A stretch of 64,000 nt of DNA from DASRIA01 sp963724065 (GCA_963724065.1 CAVRTB010000002.1:124001-188000), one strand, 5' to 3'; counted from the first letter of the stretch, positions 8,784 through 17,085 are shown. Notes: generated by a model from the letters alone, not told the origin. Program-made: numbers and translations.

Positions 8784-9778
8784 ACCGCAGATACGTGTTG
8801 CGCAAGCGGCCCGACGGCCGCATCGACGATTCGACCTTCGAGCTGGTCGAGGAGGCGGTGCCCAAGCCCGGGTCCGGCCAGGCGCTGGTGCAGAACCTCT
8901 ATGTGTCGGTGGACCCCACGAACCGCGCCTGGATCGGCGAGGAGCCGACCTACCTGCCGCCCGTCGGCATCGGCGAGTGCATGCGCAGCGTCGGCCTGGG
9001 CCGCGTGATCTCCTCGGATGACGACGCTTATCCGGAAGGCTCGCTCGTGACCGGGCTGACCGGCTGGCAGGACTACGTCGTGACAGGCGAGGGCGAGATC
9101 CCGCTGACGCCCGTTCCCGGCGACACGGGCCTCCCGATCGAGTGCATGCTCGGCGCGCTCGGCCTCACCGGCGTGACCGCCTACTTCGGGATGCTCGACA
9201 TAGCCAAGCCGCAGGAGGGCGAGACGGTCGTGGTGTCGGCGGCGGCCGGCGCCGTGGGCTCGGTCGTCGGCCAGATCGCGAAGCTGAGGGACGCGCGCGC
9301 GGTCGGCATCGCGGGCGGCAAGGAGAAGTGCGCGTGGCTCGTCGACGAGCTCGGCTTCGACGCGGCGATCGACCGCCACGATGCGAAGTGGCGAGAGCAG
9401 CTGCGCGCTGCCTGCCCGAACGGGGTCGACGTCGACTTCGAGAACGTCGGCGGGGAGATCATGCGCGAGGTGTTCGGCATGCTCAACCTGAACGCGCGCG
9501 TCGCCCTGTGCGGGCTCATCTCGGAATACAACTCCGCGGAGCCCGAGCCCGGCCCTTCGCTTTCCCGGGTGCTCGTGAACCGCGTCACTGTCAAGGGCTT
9601 CATCATCCTCGACTACTTCGCCCGCTTTCCGGAGGCGATCACCCAGCTCGGCCAGTGGGTCGCCGAGGGGAAGGTGAAGGACCGGCACACGATGGTGGAC
9701 GGATTGGAGAAGGCTCCGGACGCCGTGAACATGCTCTTCGACGGCGACAACGTGGGGAAGCTGATCGTGAAGGTGTAG
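8768..9778 (+). CDS. NADP-dependent oxidoreductase (MDR superfamily, YfmJ/LTB4-dehydrogenase-like)
   Basis: 336 residues. The N-terminal RKRPDGRIDDSTFELVEEAVPKP and YVSVDPTNRAWI fit the zinc-independent medium-chain reductase group that includes YfmJ, CurA and leukotriene B4 12-hydroxydehydrogenase. VVSAAAGAVGSVVGQIAKL is the nucleotide-binding AxxGxxG segment and DVDFENVGGE is also typical. These enzymes reduce alpha,beta-unsaturated carbonyls with NADPH. AAGGAGG (8758-8764) precedes ATG 8768, and the start lies inside the end of the hydrolase gene, so the two are probably cotranscribed. Confidence 0.87.
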   Translation: MADDVNRRYVLRKRPDGRIDDSTFELVEEAVPKPGSGQALVQNLYVSVDPTNRAWIGEEPTYLPPVGIGECMRSVGLGRVISSDDDAYPEGSLVTGLTGWQDYVVTGEGEIPLTPVPGDTGLPIECMLGALGLTGVTAYFGMLDIAKPQEGETVVVSAAAGAVGSVVGQIAKLRDARAVGIAGGKEKCAWLVDELGFDAAIDRHDAKWREQLRAACPNGVDVDFENVGGEIMREVFGMLNLNARVALCGLISEYNSAEPEPGPSLSRVLVNRVTVKGFIILDYFARFPEAITQLGQWVAEGKVKDRHTMVDGLEKAPDAVNMLFDGDNVGKLIVKV

Positions 9779-9835
9779 CCAGGCCGGCCACACGCGGCCT
9801 TCTTCCCGCGAGACGTGGTGGTGTACAACTCGTCC

Positions 9836-11176
9836 GTGGCGAAGGTGCCGCCCGGATCACGGGTCCCCGGTCCGATCAACGCGTTCCTGTTCACGCGCGA
9901 CCCCGTCGGCTTCCTCGAGCGCCAGCGCCGGCGGTACGGCAACGCGTTCGCGATCAACTTCCCCGGGTTCGGCCGCATGTCGTACTTCGCCGATCCCGAG
10001 CTCGTGAAGCAGGTCTTCACAGGCGACCCGCGCGCGCTTCACGCGGGCGAGGCGAACGGCCGCGCGCTCGAGCCGGTGCTCGGGAAGTTCTCGCTGCTGA
10101 CGCTCGACGAGGAGGATCACATGCGGCAGCGCAAGCTGCTGCTCCCGCCCTTTCACGGCGAGGCGGTGGATCGCTACGGGGAGCTGATCGAGGAGATCGC
10201 GGCGCGCGAGATCGAGCGCTGGCCGGTCGGCGTGCCGTTCGGCCTGCGCCCGCGGATGCAGGCGATCACGCTCGACGTGATCCTGCGCGCCGTTTTCGGC
10301 ATCCGCGGCGAGCAGCGTCTCGCGCAGTTCCGCGCGGTGCTCCCGCAACTGACCGAGGCGAGCGCGGTCGTGATGTGGCTTCCGTTTCTGCGCCGCAACC
10401 TCGGGCCGTGGAGCCCGTGGGTGCGCTTTCAGCGCGCGCGCCGCGCGGTCGACGACCTCGTCTACGACGAGATCCGCCGCAGGCGCGCCGACCCTGACGC
10501 CGGCGAGCGAGACGACGTCCTCTCGCTGCTGCTCCAGGCCCGCCACGAGGACGGCACCGCGATGAGCGACCAGGAGCTGCGCGACGAGCTGATCACGCTC
10601 CTGACCGCCGGGCACGAGACCAGCGCCACGGCCCTCGCGTGGGCCTTCGAGCGCCTGCTGCGCACACCGGCGGTGCTCGAGCGCCTGCTCTCCGACCTCG
10701 ATGACGACGCGTACGTCGACGCCGTCGTGAAGGAGACGCTGCGCGTGCGGCCGGTCGTGATCGACGTCGCGCGCGTCGCCAAGGCTGACATGCGCGTGGG
10801 CGAGTGGGACGTGCGCGCCGGGACCATCGTCGTCCCGGCGATCGCTCTCGTGCAGCTGCGGCCGGACCTCTTCCCCGAGCCTCACGCGTTCCGCCCCGAG
10901 CGGTTCCTCGACGCGCAGCCGCAGGCCTATTCCTGGATCCCGTTCGGCGGCGGGGTGCGGCGCTGCATCGGCGCCGCCTTCGCCCAGTACGAGATCCGGA
11001 CCGTGCTGCGGGCGGTGCTCAGGCGTGCTCGCCTGCGTGCGCCGGATCAGGCTCCCGAGGCCCAGCGAAGCCGCCATGTGACGATCGTCCCCGCGGGTGA
11101 CGCGAACGTGGTTCTCGAGACGCGATTGGACACGCTGTCCAACCATGAGGTGGCGGAGTTGTCCACCAGGGCTTGA
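9836..11176 (+). CDS. Cytochrome P450
   Basis: 446 residues from GTG 9836. The I-helix motif is AGHETSA, the K-helix ExxR is KETLRVRP, and the heme loop is FGGGVRRCIGAAFA with the axial Cys near residue 377. No membrane anchor is seen, as expected for a soluble bacterial P450. The N-terminal PPGSRVPGPINAFLFTRDPVGFLERQRRRYG resembles CYP110/CYP51-like bacterial P450s that act on fatty acids or terpenoids; the substrate is unknown. Alternative GTG starts at 9815 and 9818 lack any ribosome site. No ferredoxin gene is adjacent. Confidence 0.92.
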   Translation: MAKVPPGSRVPGPINAFLFTRDPVGFLERQRRRYGNAFAINFPGFGRMSYFADPELVKQVFTGDPRALHAGEANGRALEPVLGKFSLLTLDEEDHMRQRKLLLPPFHGEAVDRYGELIEEIAAREIERWPVGVPFGLRPRMQAITLDVILRAVFGIRGEQRLAQFRAVLPQLTEASAVVMWLPFLRRNLGPWSPWVRFQRARRAVDDLVYDEIRRRRADPDAGERDDVLSLLLQARHEDGTAMSDQELRDELITLLTAGHETSATALAWAFERLLRTPAVLERLLSDLDDDAYVDAVVKETLRVRPVVIDVARVAKADMRVGEWDVRAGTIVVPAIALVQLRPDLFPEPHAFRPERFLDAQPQAYSWIPFGGGVRRCIGAAFAQYEIRTVLRAVLRRARLRAPDQAPEAQRSRHVTIVPAGDANVVLETRLDTLSNHEVAELSTRA

Positions 11177-11240
11177 AACTTACCGTCGAGTCAGTAATAC
11201 TCCCCGGCGCCCGACGAGCCCTTGGGAGGGGAGAAATCGG

Positions 11241-11468
11241 TTGACAGCAGTGCCATATATCCATTGCCCGGAATGCCGCCTGACGGTCTACGGCGGCATC
11301 GCTTACCGGGAGCGCAAGGGATGTCCGCGCTGTGGCACGGAAATGTCAGAGCGCCCCAGCCCGCTGTTCCGGTCGCTGCGACTGGATCGCGGGCTGCCGC
11401 GTCCGGGCGCACGCCCAGACGCGGGCGAGGGCGAGGTACCACCGCGCGGCCTCAGTGCCGCGGCGTGA
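11241..11468 (+). CDS. Small zinc-ribbon protein
   Basis: 75 residues from TTG 11241 (GTG 11250 is an alternative). YIHCPECRLTVYG and KGCPRCGTEM give two CxxC knuckles, a zinc ribbon in the first 40 residues, followed by a basic low-complexity tail. GGGAGGGGAG (11225-11234) is a good ribosome site, and TAATACT near 11197-11203 may be the -10. Its end overlaps the F420-type gene at 11455 by 14 nt, so the two are probably cotranscribed. No function is assigned. Confidence 0.65.
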   Translation: MTAVPYIHCPECRLTVYGGIAYRERKGCPRCGTEMSERPSPLFRSLRLDRGLPRPGARPDAGEGEVPPRGLSAAA

Positions 11469-11877
11469 CCGCTCGCTCAAGCGCAGCCTGAGCAAGTTCG
11501 CCTCGACGAAGCTGCTCAACCCGTTGGTGCGGCCGCTGCTCGAGCACACCTCGGTGCTCCGCACGCACGCGCTGATCGAGACCACCGGACGTACCAGCGG
11601 GCTCCCGCGGCGCGTGCCGGTCGGCAACGGGCTGCGCGGCGACACCTTCTGGATCGTGGCCGAGCACGGCCGGGCCTCCGACTACGTGCGCAACATCGAG
11701 GCGAATCCGCGCGTGCGCGTGAAGGTCGGACGTCGGTGGCTGTCGGGCACCGCGCACGTGCTGCCGCACGACGACGTCCGCGCCCGCATGCGCGATCTGA
11801 GGCGGCCGGTGAACGACGCGACCGTGCGGCTGATGGGCTCGGATCCCCTCACGGTACGCGTCGACCTCGGCCCCTGA
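11455..11877 (+). CDS. Nitroreductase/deazaflavin (DUF385)-family protein, probably F420-dependent
   Basis: 140 residues from GTG 11455 (VPRRDRSLKR). LIETTGRTSGLPRRVPVGNGLRGDTFWIVAEHG, DYVRNIEANPRVRVKVGRRWLSGTAHVL and NDATVRLMG form the small split-barrel fold of the DUF385/Ddn family. Known relatives use reduced F420 to reduce quinones or nitro compounds near the membrane. The upstream zinc-ribbon gene overlaps its start, and its own TGA overlaps the putative CTG start of the NYN gene. Confidence 0.82.
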   Translation: MPRRDRSLKRSLSKFASTKLLNPLVRPLLEHTSVLRTHALIETTGRTSGLPRRVPVGNGLRGDTFWIVAEHGRASDYVRNIEANPRVRVKVGRRWLSGTAHVLPHDDVRARMRDLRRPVNDATVRLMGSDPLTVRVDLGP

Positions 11878-12281
11878 ACGGAGGCGGAAGTCGCGCCGGC
11901 GCGCAGCACCGGCTGATCGTCGACGCGATGAACGTGATCGGCTCGCGCCCCACGGGATGGTGGCGCGATCGCGTCCGCGCGATGGCGCGGTTCGTCGAGG
12001 AGCTTGCCGCGTACGCTGCGCGCAGCGGTGAGGACCTCACCGCGGTGCTCGACTCCGAGCCGTTCGAGCTGCCGCCGGCCGCGGGTGCGATCGACGTGCG
12101 CTTCGCGAGCGCGCGCGGGCCGGATGCAGCCGACGACGCGATCGTCGAGATCGTCGGCGCGGCAAAGGATCCGACCGGGCTCGTGGTCGCCACGTCCGAC
12201 CGGCGGCTGGCCGAACGCGTACGGGCGCTCGGCGGTGAGGTGATCAGCGCCGGGGCCCTGCGCCGGATCCTCGATACGTAG
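11874..12281 (+). CDS. NYN-domain (YacP/Rae1-like) RNase-like protein
   Basis: About 135 residues. RLIVDAMNVIGSRPTGWW is the first beta-strand and loop of a PIN-like NYN domain with its acidic residue. ARGPDAADDAIVEIV carries the central Asp cluster and VVATSDRRLAERVRALGGEVI the last conserved Asp. This matches YacP/Rae1-type ribonucleases, which cut RNA, sometimes on the ribosome. The start is uncertain. ATG 11928 would remove the first catalytic Asp and a GTG at 11736 overlaps the previous gene heavily. A CTG at 11874 overlapping the preceding TGA is the best fit, with GGAGGCGG inside the first codons. Confidence 0.72.
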   Translation: MNGGGSRAGAQHRLIVDAMNVIGSRPTGWWRDRVRAMARFVEELAAYAARSGEDLTAVLDSEPFELPPAAGAIDVRFASARGPDAADDAIVEIVGAAKDPTGLVVATSDRRLAERVRALGGEVISAGALRRILDT

Positions 12282-12307
12282 AGCGCCCCGCCCGAGGGCG
12301 GAGAGAG

Positions 12308-12313
12308 TAGTCT
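12308..12313 (+). promoter_or_regulatory. -10 TAGTCT of a leaderless gene
   Basis: TAGTCT ends 11 nt before GTG 12325 and there is no Shine-Dalgarno sequence in between. It is the likely promoter of the 59-residue gene. Confidence 0.45.
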
Positions 12314-12324
12314 CACGCTAGCTC

Positions 12325-12504
12325 GTGGACAGCGACGACACGAAAGACTTGCGCTCCGAGCAGCAGCGCAAGGAAGCCGAGGAGCTACGGCGCGCGCGCC
12401 AAGCCGACTCGGACGAGGACACCAAGACGCACGAGCGGCGCGCCGAGAAGTCCGAGTACCTGCGCGAGAAGCTCGAGGAACGCAAGCGCGCCGAGGAGCG
12501 CTGA
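12325..12504 (+). CDS. 59-residue highly charged helical protein
   Basis: Starts GTG GAC AGC GAC GAC and ends at TGA 12502-12504. The product is almost all Glu, Lys, Arg, Asp, Gln and Ala (for example DLRSEQQRKEAEELRRARQ and KLEERKRAEER), so it should be one long charged alpha-helix or coiled coil. No family is recognised. Support comes from the promoter-like TAGTCT upstream, the clean open frame in an otherwise empty gap and the strong synonymous G/C bias at third positions. Confidence 0.55.
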   Translation: MDSDDTKDLRSEQQRKEAEELRRARQADSDEDTKTHERRAEKSEYLREKLEERKRAEER

Positions 12505-12577
12505 TCCTCGTCCACGAGCACCTCGCCGGTGCCGCTTGCGAGATGATGGAGCGCAACTTCGACCGTAGGAGGAGCCC

Positions 12578-13393
12578 ATGGCGCTCGACGTAGCCGCGTT
12601 CAAGCAGGTGCAGCGCAAGGTCTGGTCATCGGGGGACTATCCCGACATCGCGAAGCGGATCGAGGCGGCAGCCGAGCGCCTCGTTGCCGCGGCGGACGTG
12701 CAGGCGGGCCAGGACGTGCTCGACGTGGCCACCGGAAGCGGGAACGTGGCACTCGTCGCGGCCGCGCGCGGGGCTCGCGTGACCGGCGTCGACCTCACTC
12801 CCGAGTTGTTCGGCGCCGCGCGGCGCCGAGCCTCGGACGCGGGCGTCGAGGTCGAGTGGGTCGAGGGCGACGCCGAGGACCTGCCTTGCGAAGCGAGCTC
12901 GTTCGACCGCGTGCTGTCGGCGTTCGGGACGATGTTCGCGCCGCGTCACGAGGTTGCAGCAGCCGAGCTCGTGCGGGTCGCACGCCCGGGTGCGACGATC
13001 GGCGTCGCCGCGTGGACCCCGGAGGGAACCAACGGCCGGATGTTCAAGACCGTCGGATCGCACATGCCGCCGCCCCCTCCCGAGCTGAAGCCGCCGTCGA
13101 TGTGGGGGGACGAGGACCACGTTCGCTCGCTGTTCGAGCCGCACGGCGTGACGGTCGAGTTCGAGCGCGCGAGCGTGGAGTTCGAGGACGAGTCGATCGA
13201 GGCGTGGCTCTCCTACAGCGAGGAGAAGCTCGGGCCGATGGTGATGGCGCGCGCGGCGCTCGAGCCGCAGGGCAAGTGGGAAGCGCTTCACGACGACCTG
13301 AAGGCGCTCTACGAGGGCGACAACATGAACACCGACGGTTCGTTCCGCGTCGCGCCCGAATACCTGATCACGATCGCGAGGGTTCCCGCCTAG
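12578..13393 (+). CDS. SAM-dependent class I methyltransferase
   Basis: 271 residues. VLDVATGSGNVALVAAARGARVTGVDLTPEL is the SAM-binding motif I and post-I acidic loop, EGDAEDLPCEASSFDRVLSAFGTMFA is the motif II/III region, and ELVRVARPGATIGVAAWTPEG is motif IV. It resembles UbiE-like Methyltransf_11/25 enzymes; the substrate is unknown. TAGGAGGAG precedes ATG 12578. Its stop codon overlaps the stop of the convergent coiled-coil gene by 4 nt. Confidence 0.87.
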   Translation: MALDVAAFKQVQRKVWSSGDYPDIAKRIEAAAERLVAAADVQAGQDVLDVATGSGNVALVAAARGARVTGVDLTPELFGAARRRASDAGVEVEWVEGDAEDLPCEASSFDRVLSAFGTMFAPRHEVAAAELVRVARPGATIGVAAWTPEGTNGRMFKTVGSHMPPPPPELKPPSMWGDEDHVRSLFEPHGVTVEFERASVEFEDESIEAWLSYSEEKLGPMVMARAALEPQGKWEALHDDLKALYEGDNMNTDGSFRVAPEYLITIARVPA

Positions 13394-13743
13394 CTCCCGG
13401 AGAGCGCGTCCTTCGCCTTCTCGAGCGGTCCCTTGCCGATCTCGGGCACGGCCTCGGCGACCTCCTCCATGCCGCCGCGCACGACGGTCATGTCGCGCTC
13501 GACGTGCTCCATGCGCCGGTCGAGCCGGTCGAGCTTCTGGTTGAACCCCTGTAGCTCCTCGAGCGCGCGGTCGAGCCTCGCGTTTGCCTGGTCGAGCTTG
13601 TCCATCTTCGAGTCCATCGACTTCGAAGTGCGGGTCAGCTCGTGCTCGGTGCTGAGCAGCTCGCGCATCAGCTCCTTCATCTCGCCGATGTCGTCGAGCA
13701 GCCGGCGTGGAACTCCCGGCAGCAGCATCAGGTCGCGGAACAT
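13390..13743 (-). CDS. Coiled-coil protein of unknown function
   Basis: 117 residues: MFRDLMLLPGVPRRLLDDIGEM, then a long heptad-rich helix (SKMDKLDQANARLDRALEELQ, QKLDRLDRRMEHVERDM), ending GPLEKAKDALSGS. Such proteins occur widely in actinobacteria without a known role. There is no signal peptide and the hydrophobic N-terminal stretch is short, so it is probably cytoplasmic or peripheral. The gene converges on the methyltransferase and is divergent from the exonuclease at 13813. Confidence 0.7.
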   Translation of the reverse strand: MFRDLMLLPGVPRRLLDDIGEMKELMRELLSTEHELTRTSKSMDSKMDKLDQANARLDRALEELQGFNQKLDRLDRRMEHVERDMTVVRGGMEEVAEAVPEIGKGPLEKAKDALSGS

Positions 13744-13800
13744 GTAGGGCTGTTACCCGCGGCGCGGCGGTCTAACCCTGCGCCGCATCGGGCGGGTCGG

Positions 13801-13806
13801 CATACT
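13801..13806 (+). promoter_or_regulatory. -10 CATACT of a leaderless gene
   Basis: CATACT ends 6 nt before GTG 13813, with no Shine-Dalgarno sequence. It is identical to the hexamer before the PHP phosphatase and has the same 6-nt spacing. Confidence 0.5.
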
Positions 13807-13812
13807 GGCGCG

Positions 13813-14685
13813 GTGGTCGAACGCCAGCCCCTGCTCGTCGTCGACGCTCCGTCCCTGCTGTTTCGCGCCTACTACGCGCTGCCGGCGTCGATCAAGGACG
13901 GCGACGGCCGACCGGTCAACGCGCTGCTCGGCAGCGTGAACCTGATGCTGAACGAGCTGGACACGCACAACCCGCGGGCCGTCGTGATGGCGTTCGGCCA
14001 GGACGCGGCCGACTATCGCGTCGAGCTCTTCCCCGACTACCACGCCGCCCGCCGCGAGCTCGAGGAGGACCCCGACATCGACCGCCAGTTCGAGCGCGCG
14101 CCCGAGCTCTTCGAGGCCTTCGCGTGGGGGTCGGTGTCGGCCCCGGGCTACGAGGCGGACGACGTGCTCGGGTCGTTCGCGCTCGCGGAGCAGCGCGCCG
14201 GCGGGAGCACCCTGATCCTGACCGGCGACCGCGACATGTTCCAGTGCGTCGGCGCGGACTGCACGGTCCTCTATATGACGACCGGCAAGCGCGGGGCCGT
14301 GCGCGTCGACGAGCGCGAGGTGCAGCGCCGCTACGGCATCCCGCCGCCGCTCGTGCCCGACTTCATCGCGCTGCGCGGCGACCCGTCCGACGGCATTCCC
14401 GGAGCGCCCGGCATCGGCGAGAAGACCGCCGCCGACCTGCTCCAGCGCCACGGCTCGCTCGAGGGTGCGATCGCGAAGCCGACCGCCGAGCGGCCGCGCG
14501 TCGCGGCAGCCCTGCGCGACGGCGCCGACGAGCTGCGCGCATTCAAGGACATCGCCACGCTGCGCGAGGTCGACGTGAAGCTACCGCCGGACCGGCCGAC
14601 CGACGTCCGCGGCGGCGCCGCGGCGGCGCGCGCGCTCGGCATGAAGCGCCTCGCGGACCGGCTCGAAGCAGCGGTGACGGAGTAA
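13813..14685 (+). CDS. Stand-alone 5'-3' exonuclease (PolA N-terminal domain family)
   Basis: 290 residues from GTG 13813. PLLVVDAPSLLFRAYYALP is the first metal-binding strand. APGYEADDVLGSFALAEQ and LILTGDRDMFQCV carry the acidic cluster, and DFIALRGDPSDGIPGAPGIGEKTAADLLQRHGSLEGA contains the helix-hairpin-helix DNA-binding element. The polymerase domain of PolA is absent. Single-domain enzymes of this kind are known in actinobacteria and remove flaps or RNA primers. The leader-free start follows the CATACT hexamer. Confidence 0.9.
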   Translation: MVERQPLLVVDAPSLLFRAYYALPASIKDGDGRPVNALLGSVNLMLNELDTHNPRAVVMAFGQDAADYRVELFPDYHAARRELEEDPDIDRQFERAPELFEAFAWGSVSAPGYEADDVLGSFALAEQRAGGSTLILTGDRDMFQCVGADCTVLYMTTGKRGAVRVDEREVQRRYGIPPPLVPDFIALRGDPSDGIPGAPGIGEKTAADLLQRHGSLEGAIAKPTAERPRVAAALRDGADELRAFKDIATLREVDVKLPPDRPTDVRGGAAAARALGMKRLADRLEAAVTE

Positions 14686-14809
14686 CTCGCCCGGATCAGG
14701 GGTAGCCCTACTCCCAATGAGACTCGAAATCCAGCAGGACCCTACTCCTCCGGCGATCCCGGGCCGCCCCTGCCGAATTCGCGGCCGATGTAGCGACGCT
14801 TGGTCTTTT

Positions 14810-14828
14810 GTGGTTGCTATGCAACCAC
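14810..14828. terminator. Perfect hairpin between convergent genes
   Basis: GTGGTTGC (14810-14817), TAT loop, GCAACCAC (14821-14828). It lies between the ends of the exonuclease (plus) and the PLP enzyme (minus). There is no run of T on the exit side of either strand, so its role as a terminator is a guess from position. Confidence 0.4.
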
Positions 14829-14858
14829 CGGTTACCACGGTTCGAGCAGCGGTGAGGG

Positions 14859-15887
14859 TCAGTCCGGCCCGGGAGCCGGCCCAAGGACGGTGTCGTGGCT
14901 GTGCCAGTAGAGCACCGGCCCGGCACCGAACGCACCCCGCTCGCGCAGCGTGAGCAGCGCAGCAAGCGCCTTCGCCGTGTAGACGGGATCGACCTCGAGC
15001 CCCTCCCGCGCAGCCGCCGACTCGCGCGCCTGCTCGGCCTCCGGCGTGCGGTGGCCATAACCATCCCCGAGCCATTCGGTCTCGGCGTCCAGGTCGTGCG
15101 GGCAGATCTCGGTCGCGGGGAGCGATGCTCCGCGGCTGCGCAGCAGGCCGAGAGTGCGGTTCGCGAGCTTCGCGACCGGCGCCGCGCCCACCGGCATTCT
15201 GTCGTTCACGACGACTGCGACCACCCGCGTGCGCAGCCCCGCGAGGCGCAGGCCGGCCACGAGACCGGCGGCCGTGCCGCCGGAGCCGAGCGCGACCACC
15301 ACGTGCGAGGGCTCGGGCAGAGAGCCGTCCTCGACCTGCGCGGCGAGCTCCAGCGCCGCCTCCACGAAGCCGACGCAGCCGAGCGGCGAGGATCCCCCGA
15401 CGGTCAGGAAGTAAGGCGGGCGCAGGCGCCGCGGGTCCGAGTGGCGCAGCATGATCCAGGGCGCGGCAAGGTAGGTGCGGTACGTGCCATGGGTGCGGTA
15501 GAGGCGGGCGCCGGAGCGCTCGAGCCGGCCGACCTGGTCGCGCACGTGCTGGTCGACGGGTTGGTCCACGAGCGCGATCGCGCAGCGCAACCCGCGCGAG
15601 CGCGCGTAGAGCGCCGTGGCGAGACCGTGGTTGGTTCCCAGCGCTCCCACCGTGACGATCGCCCTGCGGCCGCGCGCCTCGACGTCGGGCAGGATCCACT
15701 CGAGCTTGCGCACCTTGTTGCCGCCGTAGAGCTCGCCGTACGCGCCGTCGTCCTTGAGCCAGACGTCGCAGCCGGGCTGCGCCGGGAGTGCCGCCAGCCG
15801 GCGCACCGGCGTCGGCGCACGACCGAGCCGGGCGTGTGGAAGCGTTGCCCGCAGCCGCGGCCAGCGCTCGTGCACCAGCGACGTCAA
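14859..15887 (-). CDS. PLP-dependent D-cysteine desulfhydrase/ACC deaminase-like enzyme
   Basis: 342 residues. GELYGGNKVRKLEWILPDV holds the PLP lysine (about K58). TVGALGTNHGLATALYARSRGL, YFLTVGGSSPLGCVGFVEAALEL and VVALGSGGTAAGLVAGLRL (phosphate-binding loop) follow in family order. Known relatives release ammonia from D-cysteine or 1-aminocyclopropane-1-carboxylate. The TTG start at 15887 overlaps the TGA of the upstream SnoaL-like gene in a TTGA arrangement, so translation is probably coupled. Confidence 0.85.
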   Translation of the reverse strand: MTSLVHERWPRLRATLPHARLGRAPTPVRRLAALPAQPGCDVWLKDDGAYGELYGGNKVRKLEWILPDVEARGRRAIVTVGALGTNHGLATALYARSRGLRCAIALVDQPVDQHVRDQVGRLERSGARLYRTHGTYRTYLAAPWIMLRHSDPRRLRPPYFLTVGGSSPLGCVGFVEAALELAAQVEDGSLPEPSHVVVALGSGGTAAGLVAGLRLAGLRTRVVAVVVNDRMPVGAAPVAKLANRTLGLLRSRGASLPATEICPHDLDAETEWLGDGYGHRTPEAEQARESAAAREGLEVDPVYTAKALAALLTLRERGAFGAGPVLYWHSHDTVLGPAPGPD

Positions 15888-16270
15888 AGGTCGCTGACGC
15901 CGATCGCCTCGAGCGCCTCGGCGCGCGTGGCGTAGGACGAGCCGCGCAGCAGGCGCTCGCCCTCGAACTCGTAGACCCAATGGATCTGGAACTCGGAGAT
16001 CCGGCCAGGGCCGCGCAGGCGGAAGCTGCCTGAGGCGAGCACGTGATCGCCGTGCGCGTGGTAGGAGTACGGGACGACCTCGAGCAGCTCGCGCTCTCCC
16101 TGGAATCCCGAGAAGAAGGTGAGCAGCTCCTCGCTGGTTAGCACCCGGCCGCCGGCCGCGTGTGGCCGCCACTCCACACCGGGAGCCCTTGCAAGCCCTG
16201 CCTCGATGCCGCCCTCGCGAATCGACTCCCACAGGGCGCGCACCAACCGGATGTGGCTCTCTTCAGACAT
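15884..16270 (-). CDS. SnoaL-like/NTF2-fold protein
   Basis: 128 residues: MSEESHIRLVRALWESIREGGIE, GVEWRPHAAGGRVLTSEELLTFF, SYHAHGDHVLASGSFRLRGPG, FQIHWVYEFEGERLLRGSSYATRAEALEAIGV. The size and the final RGSSYATRAEALEA pattern fit SnoaL/NTF2 cone-shaped domains, which bind or isomerise small molecules; no catalytic residue can be assigned. It is the first gene of a two-gene minus-strand operon with the PLP enzyme. TATAGAAT (16331-16338, minus sense) is a possible -10. Confidence 0.75.
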   Translation of the reverse strand: MSEESHIRLVRALWESIREGGIEAGLARAPGVEWRPHAAGGRVLTSEELLTFFSGFQGERELLEVVPYSYHAHGDHVLASGSFRLRGPGRISEFQIHWVYEFEGERLLRGSSYATRAEALEAIGVSDL

Positions 16271-16452
16271 CGGAAGCTGCCACGAGCCCTCGCTCCCGGG
16301 ATCCGGGACCGACTGCCTGCCAGCTCCGCGATTCTATATCCGGGAATGCAACCGGCCCGAACGGTGAGCGGGCGCTTGCGTGTTGACACGCAGCGGCCGG
16401 CGTGGTCGGATAGGCGCCTGCCGGGCGGCCCGGCGCGACCGAGGAGGGATCA

Positions 16453-16977
16453 ATGACGAAACTGCTCACCGGCTGTGCAGTGGCACTGTGCGCGGCGGCG
16501 TTGAGCGCCGGCCCTGCGGCGGCGACCCACAGCAACGGGGTCGGGCCCGGCTTCGACTTCGTGAATGGGACCGGGAGCGTGTTCGTCGTCGTCCCGCCGT
16601 TCGGGCCGTTCGACGTGCAGCTGCACGTGAACGCGCGCACCACCGCGACCGGTGAGAACCCGCGCGGCGCGTTCTGGACCACGCTCGAGGGTGCGCTCAC
16701 CGTGAACCTGCGCGGCCACGTCACCTGCATGAAGGTCGAAGGGCACAACGTGGCGCTTTCGGGGCGCATCGACGAGTCGAGCATCGGCTTCCCACCGGTC
16801 GGGTCCGGGATCTTCGCCTTCGGCGTGGATGCCGGCGAGGGCGCGAACTCACCCGGCGACGGCGTGCTCGGCATCCCGATCGGCCAGCCGCTCCAGAACT
16901 GTCCGACGCCCGTGTCGGACGGCGTCCTCGTAAGGCGTGGGAACTTCGTCGCCCACGACGCGGTGCCGGTGCCCTAG
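16453..16977 (+). CDS. Exported protein of unknown function
   Basis: 174 residues. A signal peptide (TKLLTGCAVALCAAALSAGPAAA, cleavage near residue 24) leads into a beta-rich body such as GPFDVQLHVNARTTATGENPRG, VNLRGHVTCMKVEGHNVALSG and FAFGVDAGEGANSPGDGV. Two Cys could form a disulfide. This sort of protein is common in actinobacterial genomes; no function is known to me. GAGGAGG precedes ATG 16453. TTGACA (16383-16388) and TAGGCG (16411-16416) might be promoter elements, though their spacing is wide. Confidence 0.75.
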   Translation: MTKLLTGCAVALCAAALSAGPAAATHSNGVGPGFDFVNGTGSVFVVVPPFGPFDVQLHVNARTTATGENPRGAFWTTLEGALTVNLRGHVTCMKVEGHNVALSGRIDESSIGFPPVGSGIFAFGVDAGEGANSPGDGVLGIPIGQPLQNCPTPVSDGVLVRRGNFVAHDAVPVP

Positions 16978-17004
16978 CCGCCTCTCCTTCGGCCCCCGCG
17001 CCGG

Positions 17005-17036
17005 CGGCTGCCCCGCTCCGAGCGAGTGGGCAGCCG
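17005..17036 (+). terminator. Hairpin after the exported protein gene
   Basis: CGGCTGCCC (17005-17013) pairs with GGGCAGCCG (17028-17036), a 9-bp GC-rich stem with a 14-nt loop, 30 nt after the stop at 16977. There is no T tract, as is common in GC-rich actinobacteria. Confidence 0.45.
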
Positions 17037-17085
17037 GGGGGTCGCTGCGGTGGCCGTGGCCGTCGGGCCGCGGCCACCGCGATCC

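Noticed and set aside
14859..16232. Longer version of the PLP enzyme reaching 16232
   Set aside because: The extension overlaps the SnoaL-like gene in another frame. TTG 15887 overlapping the upstream TGA gives the normal family length.
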